Positions 53,536 to 62,312 of a DNA stretch of 64,000 nt are shown here, one piece after another (position 1 is the stretch's first letter; each line of letters begins with the position of its first letter). A program made the translations under genes and the position numbers. A model generated the notes under the pieces. It saw only the letters and a program-made list of their open reading frames with translations. It had not been told where the DNA came from and did no database searches. The stretch comes from Paenibacillus sp. FSL W8-0426 (GTDB lineage: Bacteria > Bacillota > Bacilli > Paenibacillales > Paenibacillaceae): positions 4,418,001-4,482,000 of the forward strand of contig NZ_CP150203.1 of assembly GCF_037969725.1 (NCBI RefSeq), given 5' to 3'.

Positions 53536-53739
53536 TCATTGGAACAGGAATATCGATTTGATTTCCTGCAGCAGGCCGTCCAGCATGCGAACAACCATGA
53601 ACAGCACAACGACGAATCCAATCACGGTCACCCAGTGCGCCATATCTTCCTTTCCCATCTGTTTCAGAACGGTATGAATCATCGCAATGATGATACCGAT
53701 TCCCGCAATCTGAAAAATTGCGTTTACTTCCAAATTCAT
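53536..53739 (-). CDS. spoIIIAC: Stage III sporulation protein AC
   Basis: A small 67-residue protein with two membrane helices (about residues 8-27 and 38-57), MNLEVNAIFQIAGIGIIIAMIHTVLKQMGKEDMAHWVTVIGF, where the Lys-Gln-Met-Gly-Lys turn between them is characteristic. It is the second small membrane component of the channel complex. It lies between AB and AD, each separated by about 30 bases. Confidence 0.95.
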   Translation of the reverse strand: MNLEVNAIFQIAGIGIIIAMIHTVLKQMGKEDMAHWVTVIGFVVVLFMVVRMLDGLLQEIKSIFLFQ

Positions 53740-53768
53740 GACCTTGGCACCTCACTATCCCGGCAATT

Positions 53769-54287
53769 TCAGAAGATCAGAATTACGATTAACGCTCCTA
53801 CAAGCATCCCGAGGTTACGGCTCATCCGTTCATACTTCATTTGATCGGCTTGTGCACGGGACTCTTCGTGCATCAGTTGCTGAATGGCTAGCGAGATATG
53901 TTTGGTCTGATCCTGACGGTCGCTGGTGCCAAGACTATAACTCAATTGCAGCATGACTTCCCGCTCATCCTCTTTCATGGCCGACTTGGCCCAAGCCTGC
54001 TCGATGCCTGATTGCAGACTGTCACGCGCCGTTTGCCCGTGAGGTCCCTCCATTCGGTTCCCCGCGTGCAGAAAAAGCGTGCGTACCGGCTCTTTGGTCT
54101 GAGCGGCCATTTTGTCCATTGCTTCCGGCAGGGGAGTCAAGCCGTAATTGATTTCCGTCATCAACCGCTGCAAGGCAGCAATCAGTTCCCGGAGCTGTTT
54201 GGGTCTGAGCGCGTATTGCCGGGCGCGATAAAAACCGATCATCGTACTTGCCAGAAGGATCAGCACCGCACCGAGCATGTTAAGCAT
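53769..54287 (-). CDS. spoIIIAB: Stage III sporulation protein AB
   Basis: A 172-residue protein with an N-terminal membrane segment (MLNMLGAVLILLASTMIGFYRARQ) and a C-terminal one ending LVGALIVILIF. It contains RPKQLRELIAALQRLMTEINYGLTPLPEAMDKMAAQ (about residues 25-60) and QLSYSLGTSDRQDQTKHI, as in SpoIIIAB/GspF-like proteins. The start is ATG 54287, which overlaps the spoIIIAA stop by eight bases and follows AGGAGG, so a longer start inside spoIIIAA is not used. Confidence 0.93.
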   Translation of the reverse strand: MLNMLGAVLILLASTMIGFYRARQYALRPKQLRELIAALQRLMTEINYGLTPLPEAMDKMAAQTKEPVRTLFLHAGNRMEGPHGQTARDSLQSGIEQAWAKSAMKEDEREVMLQLSYSLGTSDRQDQTKHISLAIQQLMHEESRAQADQMKYERMSRNLGMLVGALIVILIF

Positions 54288-55290
54288 AAGCTTCTCCTCC
54301 TGCTCCCGCCGGGGTAACCTGCAAACCACGCATCTTGCCGTCCGCGAGCCTGAAGCTGGTGCCCCGGCTCGTCCGCCGCAGCTGCACGTAACGCTGGAAC
54401 GTCTGCCCTTCAATCAGGGCGCGCAAGGCAGGTCTGGAAGCAAGCTCCATGAAGTCGCGGCCGTGAGCGGTTGCGATGACGGATACTCCGGAATGCAGCG
54501 CCTCCATGACTGCTTCGGCATCTTCCGGACGACCGATCTCGTCCACAATCAACACGTCCGGTGACATGGAACGGAGCATCATCATCATGCCTTCGGCTTT
54601 CGGGCAACCATCCAGAACATCCGTCCGCGGACCGACATCGAATCCGGGCACGCCGCGGTGGCTGCCTGCAATTTCGGAGCGCTCGTCCACGATGCCGACC
54701 TTGAGGCGGGAAGATAATCCCTGGACGCGCTCACCTGCCCCCGGCAACCCGGTACCGCTGCTGATCTGTCTCGCCAGATCCCGCAGCAGCGTCGTTTTCC
54801 CTTGCTGGGGAGGCGACAGAATCAATGTATGGAATACCTGTCCGCTCTTGGCATCCCACAGATGAGGCAGGATGCGGTCAGCGATGCCGTGTATTTCGCG
54901 CGCGATTCTCATATTGAACCCCGTGATGTCCCGCAAGTATTCGACGCGTCCTCCGCTAACCACGGTCCGTCCAGCAAGTCCAATCCGGTGGCCCCCGGGA
55001 ATCGTGATGAAACCCCTGCGGAGCTCCTCTTCCAATGTATACAGCGAATGGTTGCTAATCATGTCAAGCAGCTTGTGTGCGTCTTCTTTGGAAGGAACAT
55101 AAGCATCGTCCGGCTTGTCCGTCAGACTGCCGTCCGGGCACAGAAAATGATAGCTGCCCCCGGCATTGGCCTCAAGCGGCCTTCCCGTGCGTATGCGAAC
55201 TTCTTCCACTTGTTCCGATACAGCGGGCGGCATTCTTCCCAGAATGGTTTGGATCGGTTCCGGGAAGAGCTCCCTCCAGTTCACTTTCAT
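54280..55290 (-). CDS. spoIIIAA: Stage III sporulation protein AA (ATPase)
   Basis: SpoIIIAA is the ATPase that energises the SpoIIIA channel and resembles type II/IV secretion ATPases. Walker A is LILSPPQQGKTTLLRDLARQI (about residue 158) and Walker B with an arginine-rich region reads MSPDVLIVDEIGRPEDAEAV (about residue 245). An N-terminal domain (residues 1-110) with VRIRTGRPLEA and GHRIGLAGRTVV is also family-typical. Length is 336. GGAGGG precedes ATG 55290. It is the first gene of the operon, with a SigE-like promoter upstream. Confidence 0.95.
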   Translation of the reverse strand: MKVNWRELFPEPIQTILGRMPPAVSEQVEEVRIRTGRPLEANAGGSYHFLCPDGSLTDKPDDAYVPSKEDAHKLLDMISNHSLYTLEEELRRGFITIPGGHRIGLAGRTVVSGGRVEYLRDITGFNMRIAREIHGIADRILPHLWDAKSGQVFHTLILSPPQQGKTTLLRDLARQISSGTGLPGAGERVQGLSSRLKVGIVDERSEIAGSHRGVPGFDVGPRTDVLDGCPKAEGMMMMLRSMSPDVLIVDEIGRPEDAEAVMEALHSGVSVIATAHGRDFMELASRPALRALIEGQTFQRYVQLRRTSRGTSFRLADGKMRGLQVTPAGAGGEAYA

Positions 55291-55349
55291 GATCGGCCCT
55301 CCAACCCCACAATTGTGATGATCTCTTTTCTGATGCTGTTCCTATCTCA

Positions 55350-55377
55350 ATTCTATGCCTGTACATTCGAATTATGA
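55350..55377 (-). promoter_or_regulatory. Candidate SigE promoter of the spoIIIA operon
   Basis: On the minus strand TCATAATT (55370-55377) and CATAGAAT (55350-55357), 12 bases apart, closely follow the SigE pattern. It lies about 60 bases before the spoIIIAA start. In B. subtilis this operon is SigE-dependent. Confidence 0.6.
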
Positions 55378-55596
55378 CGACGAACTCTAGCAATTGTTCG
55401 AAAGGGAGAGAGTAGCGCAAGTGGAGAGACATAGAACTTCCAATTTTATTTATTTCTGAAAGGGTGGGGAGGCTGCAAACGATAGGCACCTGTCTATGGA
55501 AGGGTGCATATAGTGCACAAACAGATTCCGTTATCCCGATTCCGCTATGCGGACGATGGAGACATTTCCCCCAAGAGAAGAAAGGAGTTGTGGGGT

Positions 55597-56346
55597 GTGC
55601 AAGTGGATGTGATAGGGAACGTGGACGAGGTTCGAAAAATGGACATCGCCGGGCGGAGTGTCGTGGTGATCGACGTGCTGCGAACGACGAGCACCATCGT
55701 GACCGCACTCGCCTTTAACGCTGCGGCAGTGGTTGCGGTAGAGACCGTTCCGATGGCCAAACAACTGGACTTGAAGGATTGCATTCGCGGCGGTGAACGT
55801 TTCGGCAAAAAGCTCGCCGGATTCGAAACAGGCAATTCACCCTATGAATATATGACAGAAGACATTGCGGGCAAAACGGTTGTACTCACAACGACGGATG
55901 GAACACGGGCATTGATCAAAGCTGCCGGAGCCAAGCATGTCCTCGCAGGTGCATTTTTGAATGTCAATGCCGTAGCATCGGCCCTGAGCAGGCTTCGAAG
56001 AGACGTTCTGCTTTTATGCGCAGGTCATCAGGGAGAATTCGCGCTGGAAGACGGCCTGTGCGCAGGCATGATCATCGGTGCCATGAAGGATCAAACGCCT
56101 TGCGAATTAAGGCTGAATGATTTGGGCATGGTCCTGTATCAAGCCTCGCTTCAATGCGAAAGCAAGCTGTTCGAGCTCATAAGAGCTTCCGCCGGGGCCA
56201 AAAGTCTTGAACGGCAAGGGAGGCTGCCCGATATTTCCTATTGCGTGCAGACGAACCTTCTGGACTGTGTACCCGAAATGGACGCCAGCCACCCGTTGCA
56301 GCTATTTCGCAAAATGGGGCGGGAACAGGCCTCTAATTTGTCGTAA
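55597..56346 (+). CDS. comB: 2-phosphosulfolactate phosphatase family protein (ComB)
   Basis: A 249-residue ComB family protein, which removes phosphate from 2-phosphosulfolactate in coenzyme M or sulfolactate synthesis. Family motifs are VVVIDVLRTTSTIVTAL (about residue 24), GGERFGKKLAGFETGNSPYEY (about residue 66), VLTTTDGTRALIKA (about residue 95) and LCAGHQGEFALEDGLCAG (about residue 138). The start is GTG 55597, nine bases after AAGGAG; an ATG at 55504 lacks a site. comA and comC are not beside it, so its substrate here is uncertain. It is divergent from spoIIIAA and convergent with lysC. Confidence 0.85.
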   Translation: MQVDVIGNVDEVRKMDIAGRSVVVIDVLRTTSTIVTALAFNAAAVVAVETVPMAKQLDLKDCIRGGERFGKKLAGFETGNSPYEYMTEDIAGKTVVLTTTDGTRALIKAAGAKHVLAGAFLNVNAVASALSRLRRDVLLLCAGHQGEFALEDGLCAGMIIGAMKDQTPCELRLNDLGMVLYQASLQCESKLFELIRASAGAKSLERQGRLPDISYCVQTNLLDCVPEMDASHPLQLFRKMGREQASNLS

Positions 56347-56350
56347 ACAA

Positions 56351-56392
56351 AAAGAGGCGTCCTGACCCTAAAGGGATGCAGAACGCCTCTTT
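56351..56392. terminator. Bidirectional terminator between comB and lysC
   Basis: AAAGAGGCGT and ACGCCTCTTT are perfect complements, with A-rich sequence to the left and T-rich sequence to the right. It ends both comB (plus strand) and lysC (minus strand), whose stop is at 56400. Confidence 0.9.
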
Positions 56393-56399
56393 ATTTATT

Positions 56400-57653
56400 T
56401 TATCGACGGACTTCCGGGCCGCCAACAAAAGCTTGTTCTTCCGTATCCAGGTCGAATGCGGTATGCAGCGCTTTAATTACATCATGAAGTTTGTCTCCGT
56501 CAATGACGCAGGAAACCTTGATTTCGGACGTGCTGACCATTTTGATGCTGACGCCTTCGCCGGAAATCACTTTGAACATTTTGGCAGCTACACCAGGATG
56601 GCTGACCATGCCTGCTCCGACGATCGAAATTTTAACCAGCTTTTCTTCAGAGGTCACTTCGCGGTAAGGCAAACGGTTGCGGAGCCCTTCAATGACAGTC
56701 AGTGCTTTCTCGCGATCCGTCAAAGCCACCGAGAACGAGAAATCCGCTTTCCCGTCCATTACACCGCTCTGAACGATAATATCAACATCAATCTGTGCGG
56801 ATGCGAGTTCGCCGAACACTTCGGCCAGTACTCCCGGAACATCCTGTACACCCATGATGCTGATGCGCGCTACGTTTTTGTCATAGGCGATTCCACTAAC
56901 CACTACCCCTTGTTCCATTGCTGCTTCCTCCTTCACAACCGTTCCTTCATTATGGTTAAAGCTGGATCTGACGATCAAAGGCACACCGGAATGCTTCGCG
57001 TACTCTACCGCACGCGGATGCAGCACGGCCGCTCCCAGATTCGCCAACTCCAGCATTTCGTCGTACGAGATTTCCTTCAGTTTGCGGGCTACTTTCACGA
57101 TTCGCGGATCGGTGGAGTAGATTCCGTCCACATCCGTGTAGATTTCGCAGGCGTCAGCCTGGATCGCCGCCGCAAGCGCTACCGCTGTTGTGTCCGATCC
57201 CCCGCGCCCGAGCGTGGTAATTTCCCCGTCTTCGGTCATGCCCTGGAACCCGGCCACGATAACGATGTTGCCTTCGTTCAGCGCAGCGGTTACCCGCTCC
57301 GGACGGATATCGTTAATGCGTGCCTTTCCATGAACAGGCTCTGTCACAAAACCAGCCTGCCAACCTGTAAAAGACACCGCCTTGCGTCCAAGTGCCTGGA
57401 TCGCCATCGCTAGCAGCGATATGGAGATTTGCTCTCCTGTCGTGAGCAGCATATCCATTTCCCTTGCAGGCAGATCGCTGTTCAGCAGTTTCGCTTGATC
57501 GATCAGGTCATCCGTCGTATCTCCCATGGCCGAAACCACGACGACACATTGATGCCCTTCATCTGCTTTTTCCACAACACGCCCGGCTACACGTTTCATG
57601 CGCTCCGTATCTCCGACCGAGCTGCCCCCAAACTTCATGACGTACAATGACAA
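56400..57653 (-). CDS. lysC: Aspartate kinase
   Basis: LysC phosphorylates aspartate at the start of the lysine, threonine and methionine pathway. The kinase domain covers about residues 1-245 with VMKFGGSSVGD (about residue 5) and GFQGMTEDGEITTLGRGGSDTTAVALAAAI (about residue 130). Two ACT domains follow, RISIMGVQDVPGVLAEVF (about residue 263) and KISIVGAGMVSHPGVAAKMF (about residue 345). Length is 417, usual for lysine-sensitive monofunctional enzymes. The start is TTG 57653, about ten bases after GGGAG, giving SLYVMKFGG. ACT domains point to feedback inhibition. Confidence 0.95.
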   Translation of the reverse strand: MSLYVMKFGGSSVGDTERMKRVAGRVVEKADEGHQCVVVVSAMGDTTDDLIDQAKLLNSDLPAREMDMLLTTGEQISISLLAMAIQALGRKAVSFTGWQAGFVTEPVHGKARINDIRPERVTAALNEGNIVIVAGFQGMTEDGEITTLGRGGSDTTAVALAAAIQADACEIYTDVDGIYSTDPRIVKVARKLKEISYDEMLELANLGAAVLHPRAVEYAKHSGVPLIVRSSFNHNEGTVVKEEAAMEQGVVVSGIAYDKNVARISIMGVQDVPGVLAEVFGELASAQIDVDIIVQSGVMDGKADFSFSVALTDREKALTVIEGLRNRLPYREVTSEEKLVKISIVGAGMVSHPGVAAKMFKVISGEGVSIKMVSTSEIKVSCVIDGDKLHDVIKALHTAFDLDTEEQAFVGGPEVRR

Positions 57654-57840
57654 CGCAAATCCACTCCCTACCTTGTGCAATATGCATACTTGATGCCCAT
57701 CGCCATTATTCTCTCTGGAACATGACTTTAACCCAGTATAATACGAAAGTGTCAGATCGGCTAATCTTTTTTAACAAAAATGCTTTTCCGGTATAACGGA
57801 AAGGTCCAACCTCGCCTCAAGCATAACGATTCTAAAATGT

Positions 57841-57876
57841 GAAAAAACCCTTTGTCATCGAAATGACAAAGGGTTG
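57841..57876 (-). terminator. Terminator after efp
   Basis: AACCCTTTGTCAT pairs with ATGACAAAGGGTT around four bases, followed by TTTTTTC on the minus strand. It lies about 35 bases past the efp stop. Confidence 0.92.
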
Positions 57877-57910
57877 GTGTATACACGGGCATACGCTTGT
57901 TCCGGCACGA

Positions 57911-58468
57911 TTACGCGCGGGAAGAGTATTTGCCTTCGCGAGTGTCGATGATCAGCACGTCGCCTTCGTTAATGAACAAAGGAACTTGCACGTTCAAGCC
58001 GGTTTCCAGCTTCGCGTTTTTGGTTGCACCTTGGGCAGTGTTTCCTTTTACGCCCGGCTCGGTTTCAACGACCTTCAGCTCAACGCTTGTAGGCAGGTTG
58101 ATCCCCAGAATTTCACCTTGATAGCTGACGATGTGCACGTTCATGTTTTCTTTCAGGAAGTTCAGTTCCCATTCCAGTTGATCGCTTGTCAGCGTGAACT
58201 GGTCGTATGTTTCGTTATCCATGAATGTGTGCTCGCTGCCGCTGGCATACAGGTAGGAAACGCCACGGTTTTCGATCATGGCACGGCCGATCGTTTCACC
58301 CGCACGGAACGTACGCTCAACCGTGTTGCCGTTGCGCAGGTTTTTCAGTTTGGAGCGCACGAATGCTGCACCTTTGCCCGGTTTAACGTGTTGGAAATCC
58401 AGCACGGTAAAGATATCTCCGTCTACCTCGACGGTCAAGCCTGTTTTGAAATCGTTAACTGAAATCAC
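57911..58468 (-). CDS. efp: Elongation factor P
   Basis: EF-P relieves ribosome stalling at polyproline stretches. The 185-residue protein has the N-terminal KOW-like domain with [18 protein letters not shown] (about residue 28), where the Lys in PGKGAAF is the modified site, and two OB domains with [16 protein letters not shown] and [40 protein letters not shown]. Length is normal. The start is GTG 58468 after AGGAGGG. It lies after the aminopeptidase gene, the B. subtilis yqhT-efp pair. Confidence 0.97.
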   Translation of the reverse strand: MISVNDFKTGLTVEVDGDIFTVLDFQHVKPGKGAAFVRSKLKNLRNGNTVERTFRAGETIGRAMIENRGVSYLYASGSEHTFMDNETYDQFTLTSDQLEWELNFLKENMNVHIVSYQGEILGINLPTSVELKVVETEPGVKGNTAQGATKNAKLETGLNVQVPLFINEGDVLIIDTREGKYSSRA

Positions 58469-58507
58469 GAATAAATCCCTCCTGGTTGAGTTAAAAAATT
58501 ACATGGT

Positions 58508-59581
58508 TTATCCGATTACGGTAAACTTCTTATCCGACTTCGTCAAAATACGAATGCCTGTCTCCGTAATCACGACATCATCTTCGATACGTACGCCGCC
58601 CAGACCGTCGATGTAAATGCCCGGTTCCACCGTAACGACCATGCCCGGTTTCAGCACATCGTCACTAAGCTTGGACAGACGCGGAGCCTCGTGCACTTCC
58701 ATGCCCAGACCATGACCTGTGCTATGCCCGAATTGTTCCCCGTAGCCATGCCCTGCAATGATATCGCGCGCAAGGGCGTCCGCTTCGCGTCCGGTCATGC
58801 CCGGCTTCAGGTTTTCCAGCGTATGTAACTGCGCCTCCAGCACGATGTCGTAGATTTTTCGCAGCTCGGGCACCGGCGTTCCTGTTGCAATGGTACGTGT
58901 CAGATCGGAACAATATCCGTCCAGCAGTGCGCCGAAATCGAACGTGATCAGTTCATTTTGCCCAATGGCCTTGCTGCTTGCTCGTCCATGAGGCAAGGCA
59001 GAACGCACGCCCGAAGCCACGATGGTATCAAACGAAGAGGATGTCGCCCCGTTTTTCCGCATGAAAAATTCCATTTCAAGATCGACTTCCGCTTCAGTCA
59101 TGCCCGGTTTTGCAAACTGCAAAACATGGCTGAACGTTGCATCCGCCAGATCAGCCGCTCGCTGCATAACAGCGATTTCGTTCTCGTCCTTGAACATTCG
59201 CAAATGCTCCACGATACCCGATACGGCTTTTAATTCAATGGATTGAAGCGCCTCGGCATAAGCGCCATACGTTCCGTAAGAAACATGGTCCTGTTCAAAG
59301 CCGACTGCCGTGATGCCGCTTTGGGCCAGCAATTCGCGTACCGTTTCAATCGGTTTAGGACCATGCTCGACCACGTTGAAGCCTTCGGCTTGCTGCGACG
59401 CTTGCGCCATATAACGGAAGTCGGTCACCAAATAAGCTTCTTGCTCCGTAATGAGCACATAGCCGGATGAACCCGTAAAACCCGTCATATATTGACGGTT
59501 CACCGGACTTGCGATCAGCATCGCTGCCAATCCGCGCTCCTGCATCGCCTCGCGCAGCTTGTTCACTCTTTTGTTTTCCAT
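58508..59581 (-). CDS. pepP: Xaa-Pro aminopeptidase/dipeptidase (YqhT-like)
   Basis: An M24 metallopeptidase that cleaves next to proline. The 357-residue protein has a creatinase-like N-terminal domain (about residues 1-130) and the pita-bread domain with the metal ligands in TFDFGALLDGYCSDLTRT (about residue 220), FGHSTGHGLGMEVHEAP (about residue 292), GMVVTVEPGIYIDGLGGVRIEDDVVIT (about residue 320). The set is complete. It precedes efp by about 40 bases and follows aroQ by about 40, so these three probably form one transcript. Confidence 0.93.
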   Translation of the reverse strand: MENKRVNKLREAMQERGLAAMLIASPVNRQYMTGFTGSSGYVLITEQEAYLVTDFRYMAQASQQAEGFNVVEHGPKPIETVRELLAQSGITAVGFEQDHVSYGTYGAYAEALQSIELKAVSGIVEHLRMFKDENEIAVMQRAADLADATFSHVLQFAKPGMTEAEVDLEMEFFMRKNGATSSSFDTIVASGVRSALPHGRASSKAIGQNELITFDFGALLDGYCSDLTRTIATGTPVPELRKIYDIVLEAQLHTLENLKPGMTGREADALARDIIAGHGYGEQFGHSTGHGLGMEVHEAPRLSKLSDDVLKPGMVVTVEPGIYIDGLGGVRIEDDVVITETGIRILTKSDKKFTVIG

Positions 59582-59620
59582 CGGTAACCCTTCCTTCTCT
59601 CACATTCCCGGGTTCCCGGC

Positions 59621-60064
59621 TCAGGTTTGTTTGTCCAGATGACGCACGAGAGCCAGCAATCCCAGTTCATAGCTTACTTCGCCAAATCCGGCAATCTGCC
59701 CGATCGTCACTGCAGCGATGACTGATTGATGTCTGAAAGCTTCACGCGCATGAATGTTAGATAAATGAACCTCCACGGTAGGAACCTTTACCGTACTGAT
59801 GGCATCGCGCACGGCATAACTGTAATGGGTCAGCGCGCCGGCATTCAGAATGATTCCGTCCGCCTCGCCCAAGGCCGCATGGATGCGATCAATAATGTCC
59901 CCCTCGTGGTTGGATTGGTAAAAAGCAATGGAGACACCCAGCTCCTCGGCTTGTCTGCGAATGTTGTCCTCAATCTCCTTCAGACTAAGCGTTCCGTAGA
60001 TGCCCGGCTCGCGTACGCCAAGCATGTTCAGGTTCGGGCCATTGATCACGACGATTCGTTTCAT
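59621..60064 (-). CDS. aroQ: 3-dehydroquinate dehydratase, type II
   Basis: AroQ removes water from 3-dehydroquinate in the shikimate pathway. The 147-residue protein contains [19 protein letters not shown] (about residue 6), with the catalytic Tyr, [14 protein letters not shown] (about residue 46), [17 protein letters not shown] (as [10 protein letters not shown], about residue 73) and [20 protein letters not shown] (about residue 94). These are the type II hallmarks. The start is ATG 60064, near GGATGGAG; an upstream start at 60094 is not supported. It is the first gene ahead of the peptidase and efp. Confidence 0.96.
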   Translation of the reverse strand: MKRIVVINGPNLNMLGVREPGIYGTLSLKEIEDNIRRQAEELGVSIAFYQSNHEGDIIDRIHAALGEADGIILNAGALTHYSYAVRDAISTVKVPTVEVHLSNIHAREAFRHQSVIAAVTIGQIAGFGEVSYELGLLALVRHLDKQT

Positions 60065-60144
60065 AGCTGCTCCATCCTTTCTGCAAATAACCATCTGCTA
60101 TTTTAACACAGCCATTGCCGGATTGAGAAGCTTTTTTGCGGCTG

Positions 60145-60711
60145 CTAGCCCGCTTCTTCGGGCTCGCGCTTCCGCTCGTCCGTATACTCCATCGCCACGG
60201 TGTAACCGATAAAGAGGCCCCACAGCAAAAAGAAGCACAATTCGGTGAAGATGGAGTCCCAGGTCAGGCGGTTTATAGGCTTCATCATTCCCAGCTTGGG
60301 ACCGAGAATCACGAACAGGATGACCCACCATACGATGCCGTAAACCATGCCGGGAATCGGCCCTTTTTGTTTTCTCAGGCTAAACGTGTAAATCACCGAC
60401 ACGAGGATGGAAAATGCGATAAAAAACAACCATCCCGTCAAATGGCCTGCTGCCGTATATATGAACCGGTGCTTGAAAAAGGGTTCCGCCAGAAAGCCTA
60501 TAGGCACGACCGTAAAGTGAAGGAAATAAAAAAACCAATGAACCCCGCCCCAAATAAAGCCGGCAAAAAAACCGAGCTCAATCGCAAAAGGCAGCGGCTT
60601 CGTATGGCCTTGTTGCTGGCTTTGCCTCGGCCTCGCCTTTCTCTTCGATTCTTTCGAGCCCGTCTTGGGATCTTCCGCATGTATTGTCCGTTCTTCCACA
60701 TACTCTGCCAT
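60145..60711 (-). CDS. yqhR: YqhR-like conserved membrane protein
   Basis: A 188-residue membrane protein with a basic N-terminal tail (KESKRKARPRQSQQQG), about four membrane segments from residue 42 onward, and a short polar C terminus (ERKREPEEAG). Motifs like GFFAGFIWGGVHWFFYFLHFT and GMVYGIVWWVILFVILGPKLGMMKP match YqhR family proteins, whose function is unknown. The start ATG 60711 follows GAGGAG. In B. subtilis yqhR lies next to yqhQ, as here, but it is divergent from yqhQ in this window. Confidence 0.88.
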   Translation of the reverse strand: MAEYVEERTIHAEDPKTGSKESKRKARPRQSQQQGHTKPLPFAIELGFFAGFIWGGVHWFFYFLHFTVVPIGFLAEPFFKHRFIYTAAGHLTGWLFFIAFSILVSVIYTFSLRKQKGPIPGMVYGIVWWVILFVILGPKLGMMKPINRLTWDSIFTELCFFLLWGLFIGYTVAMEYTDERKREPEEAG

Positions 60712-60925
60712 TTGCATTCTCCTCAAGATTTAATCGTTCTCCTGCCTGCAGAATCCTTGCTGCCTTGTTTTCCGTCCCAGGTAGTATGCTCCAGTTCAGG
60801 CGAATTTAACAACCATCACCGCGGATATCCCCTCAACTAGAAATTGCTTTCAAAATTCGATACAATAAGGATATTAATCGACCTTCGAGCCTGAAGGGAT
60901 ATAAGAGAATAGGATGGTGAATAAT

Positions 60926-61918
60926 TTGCCTCAACAATCCAAACCTGTCAGCTACGGGGGGCAAGCCGTCATCGAAGGCGTCATGTTCGGCGGCAAACAC
61001 GTGAACGTTACCGCTGTGCGGAGAAAAGACGGCGAAATAACGTATCTGGAAGTTCCCAAGCAAGACAAGTCCTGGGTCATCAAACTGCGACGCATACCGC
61101 TTCTGCGCGGGATTGTCAGCATCATAGATTCCAGCGTCAAAGGCAGCAAACACCTTAATTACTCGGCCGACGCCTACGCGGACGATGAGCTGGAGCCGGA
61201 AGAACGCGAGAAGCAAAAGGACAAACAAGGCTCGGGCTGGAGCCTGAGCATGATTATCGGCGTAACCGCTGTAGCCATCCTTTCTTTTCTTTTCGGCAAA
61301 ATTGTTTTGACGCTGCTCCCGGTAGTCGTTGAGAATTTCCTCTTCAAGAACGCATTTGACAACCAGTTCCTGCATAATTTACTGGAAGGCGTGATCAAGC
61401 TGATCCTGCTGCTCGCTTACTTGTGGCTGATCTCGCAAACGCCGATGATCAAAAGATTGTTCCAATATCACGGCGCGGAGCATAAAGTAATCAGTGCCTA
61501 TGAAGCGGGCGAAGAGCTCACACCGAAAAACGTTCAAAAATACAGCCGTCTCCATTATCGCTGCGGAAGCAGCTTTATCATGCTGACGGTGATCATCGGG
61601 GTATTCCTCTATTCGCTCTTCACATACGACAATCTGTGGGAACGCATGGGACAGCGCCTGCTCTTGCTGCCGGTCGTACTGGGCATTTCGTTTGAACTGT
61701 TGAAAATCACCAATGCGATGCGCGATATTCCTGTACTTCGCTATCTTGGGTACCCAGGACTGTGGCTGCAGCTGCTGACAACCAAGGAACCGACCGACGA
61801 GCAGGTCGAAGTATCCATCGCATCGTTTAACCGCATGCTTGAGCTTGATGCCAAGCTCGCCAATGCTTCCAGCACGTCGGAGATTCCTCTTGCAACTCTT
61901 GATCCTGTGAAAGGGTGA
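60926..61918 (+). CDS. yqhQ: DUF1385 membrane protein (YqhQ-like)
   Basis: A 330-residue protein with the DUF1385 start YGGQAVIEGVMFGGKHVNVTAVR (about residue 10), a long N-terminal soluble part, and four to five membrane segments in the second half, including QYHGAEHKVISAYEAGEELT (about residue 190), which is conserved in the family and has a metal-site look (HGAEH). The start is uncertain: TTG 60926 follows AGGATGG, while ATG 60914 gives four extra residues. Function is unknown. It is the first of a plus-strand pair with the following small gene. Confidence 0.87.
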   Translation: MPQQSKPVSYGGQAVIEGVMFGGKHVNVTAVRRKDGEITYLEVPKQDKSWVIKLRRIPLLRGIVSIIDSSVKGSKHLNYSADAYADDELEPEEREKQKDKQGSGWSLSMIIGVTAVAILSFLFGKIVLTLLPVVVENFLFKNAFDNQFLHNLLEGVIKLILLLAYLWLISQTPMIKRLFQYHGAEHKVISAYEAGEELTPKNVQKYSRLHYRCGSSFIMLTVIIGVFLYSLFTYDNLWERMGQRLLLLPVVLGISFELLKITNAMRDIPVLRYLGYPGLWLQLLTTKEPTDEQVEVSIASFNRMLELDAKLANASSTSEIPLATLDPVKG

Positions 61919-61923
61919 TTGAT

Positions 61924-62250
61924 ATGAACAAGCAGGCGATCGTATTTTGGGCTTTTATCGTTCTCGCCGCTTTCGGAGTACTCAGCTGGTTGTCCAACGC
62001 TAGCATCGTCCAGATTTTGATTCCAGTGGTGGTCTTGGGGGGTGCATTCCTGCTCTACAAATTTCCGCCCCGCCGCTGGCAACGCAAACAGACGCCGAAG
62101 ATCAAGCCTTCAGCGAAAACGATGGCCAAGGTCAATGCTCAGAACAGTGCCAGAAAGAGCCACTCCACGCGTAAACGCAAAGATTACCCGTTCCATGTCA
62201 TTCAGGGACAAAAGGGAAAAAACGATGAGGATGTACCGAAATTCCATTAA
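61924..62250 (+). CDS. Small membrane protein, 108 aa
   Basis: I do not recognise the family. Two closely spaced membrane segments (residues 5-23 and 28-46, IVFWAFIVLAAFGVLSWL and IVQILIPVVVLGGAFLLY) precede a very basic tail (KFPPRRWQRKQTPKIKPSAKTMAKV, SARKSHSTRKRKDYPFHVIQGQKG). The basic tail may face the cytoplasm and bind nucleic acid or ribosomes, but this is only a guess. ATG 61924 follows AAAGGG; it starts six bases after the yqhQ stop, so the two are coupled. Confidence 0.7.
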   Translation: MNKQAIVFWAFIVLAAFGVLSWLSNASIVQILIPVVVLGGAFLLYKFPPRRWQRKQTPKIKPSAKTMAKVNAQNSARKSHSTRKRKDYPFHVIQGQKGKNDEDVPKFH

Positions 62251-62270
62251 CACATTCGTGTGAAACATGA

Positions 62271-62312
62271 AAAAGCAATGCTTTTGCCCCATAGGCGAAG
62301 CATTGCTTTTTA
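62271..62312. terminator. Bidirectional terminator between small membrane gene and patatin gene
   Basis: AAAAGCAATGCTT and AAGCATTGCTTTT are perfect complements with a loop of about 14 bases, followed by T-rich sequence on the plus strand and T-rich sequence on the minus strand. The patatin stop is at 62310. Confidence 0.85.
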
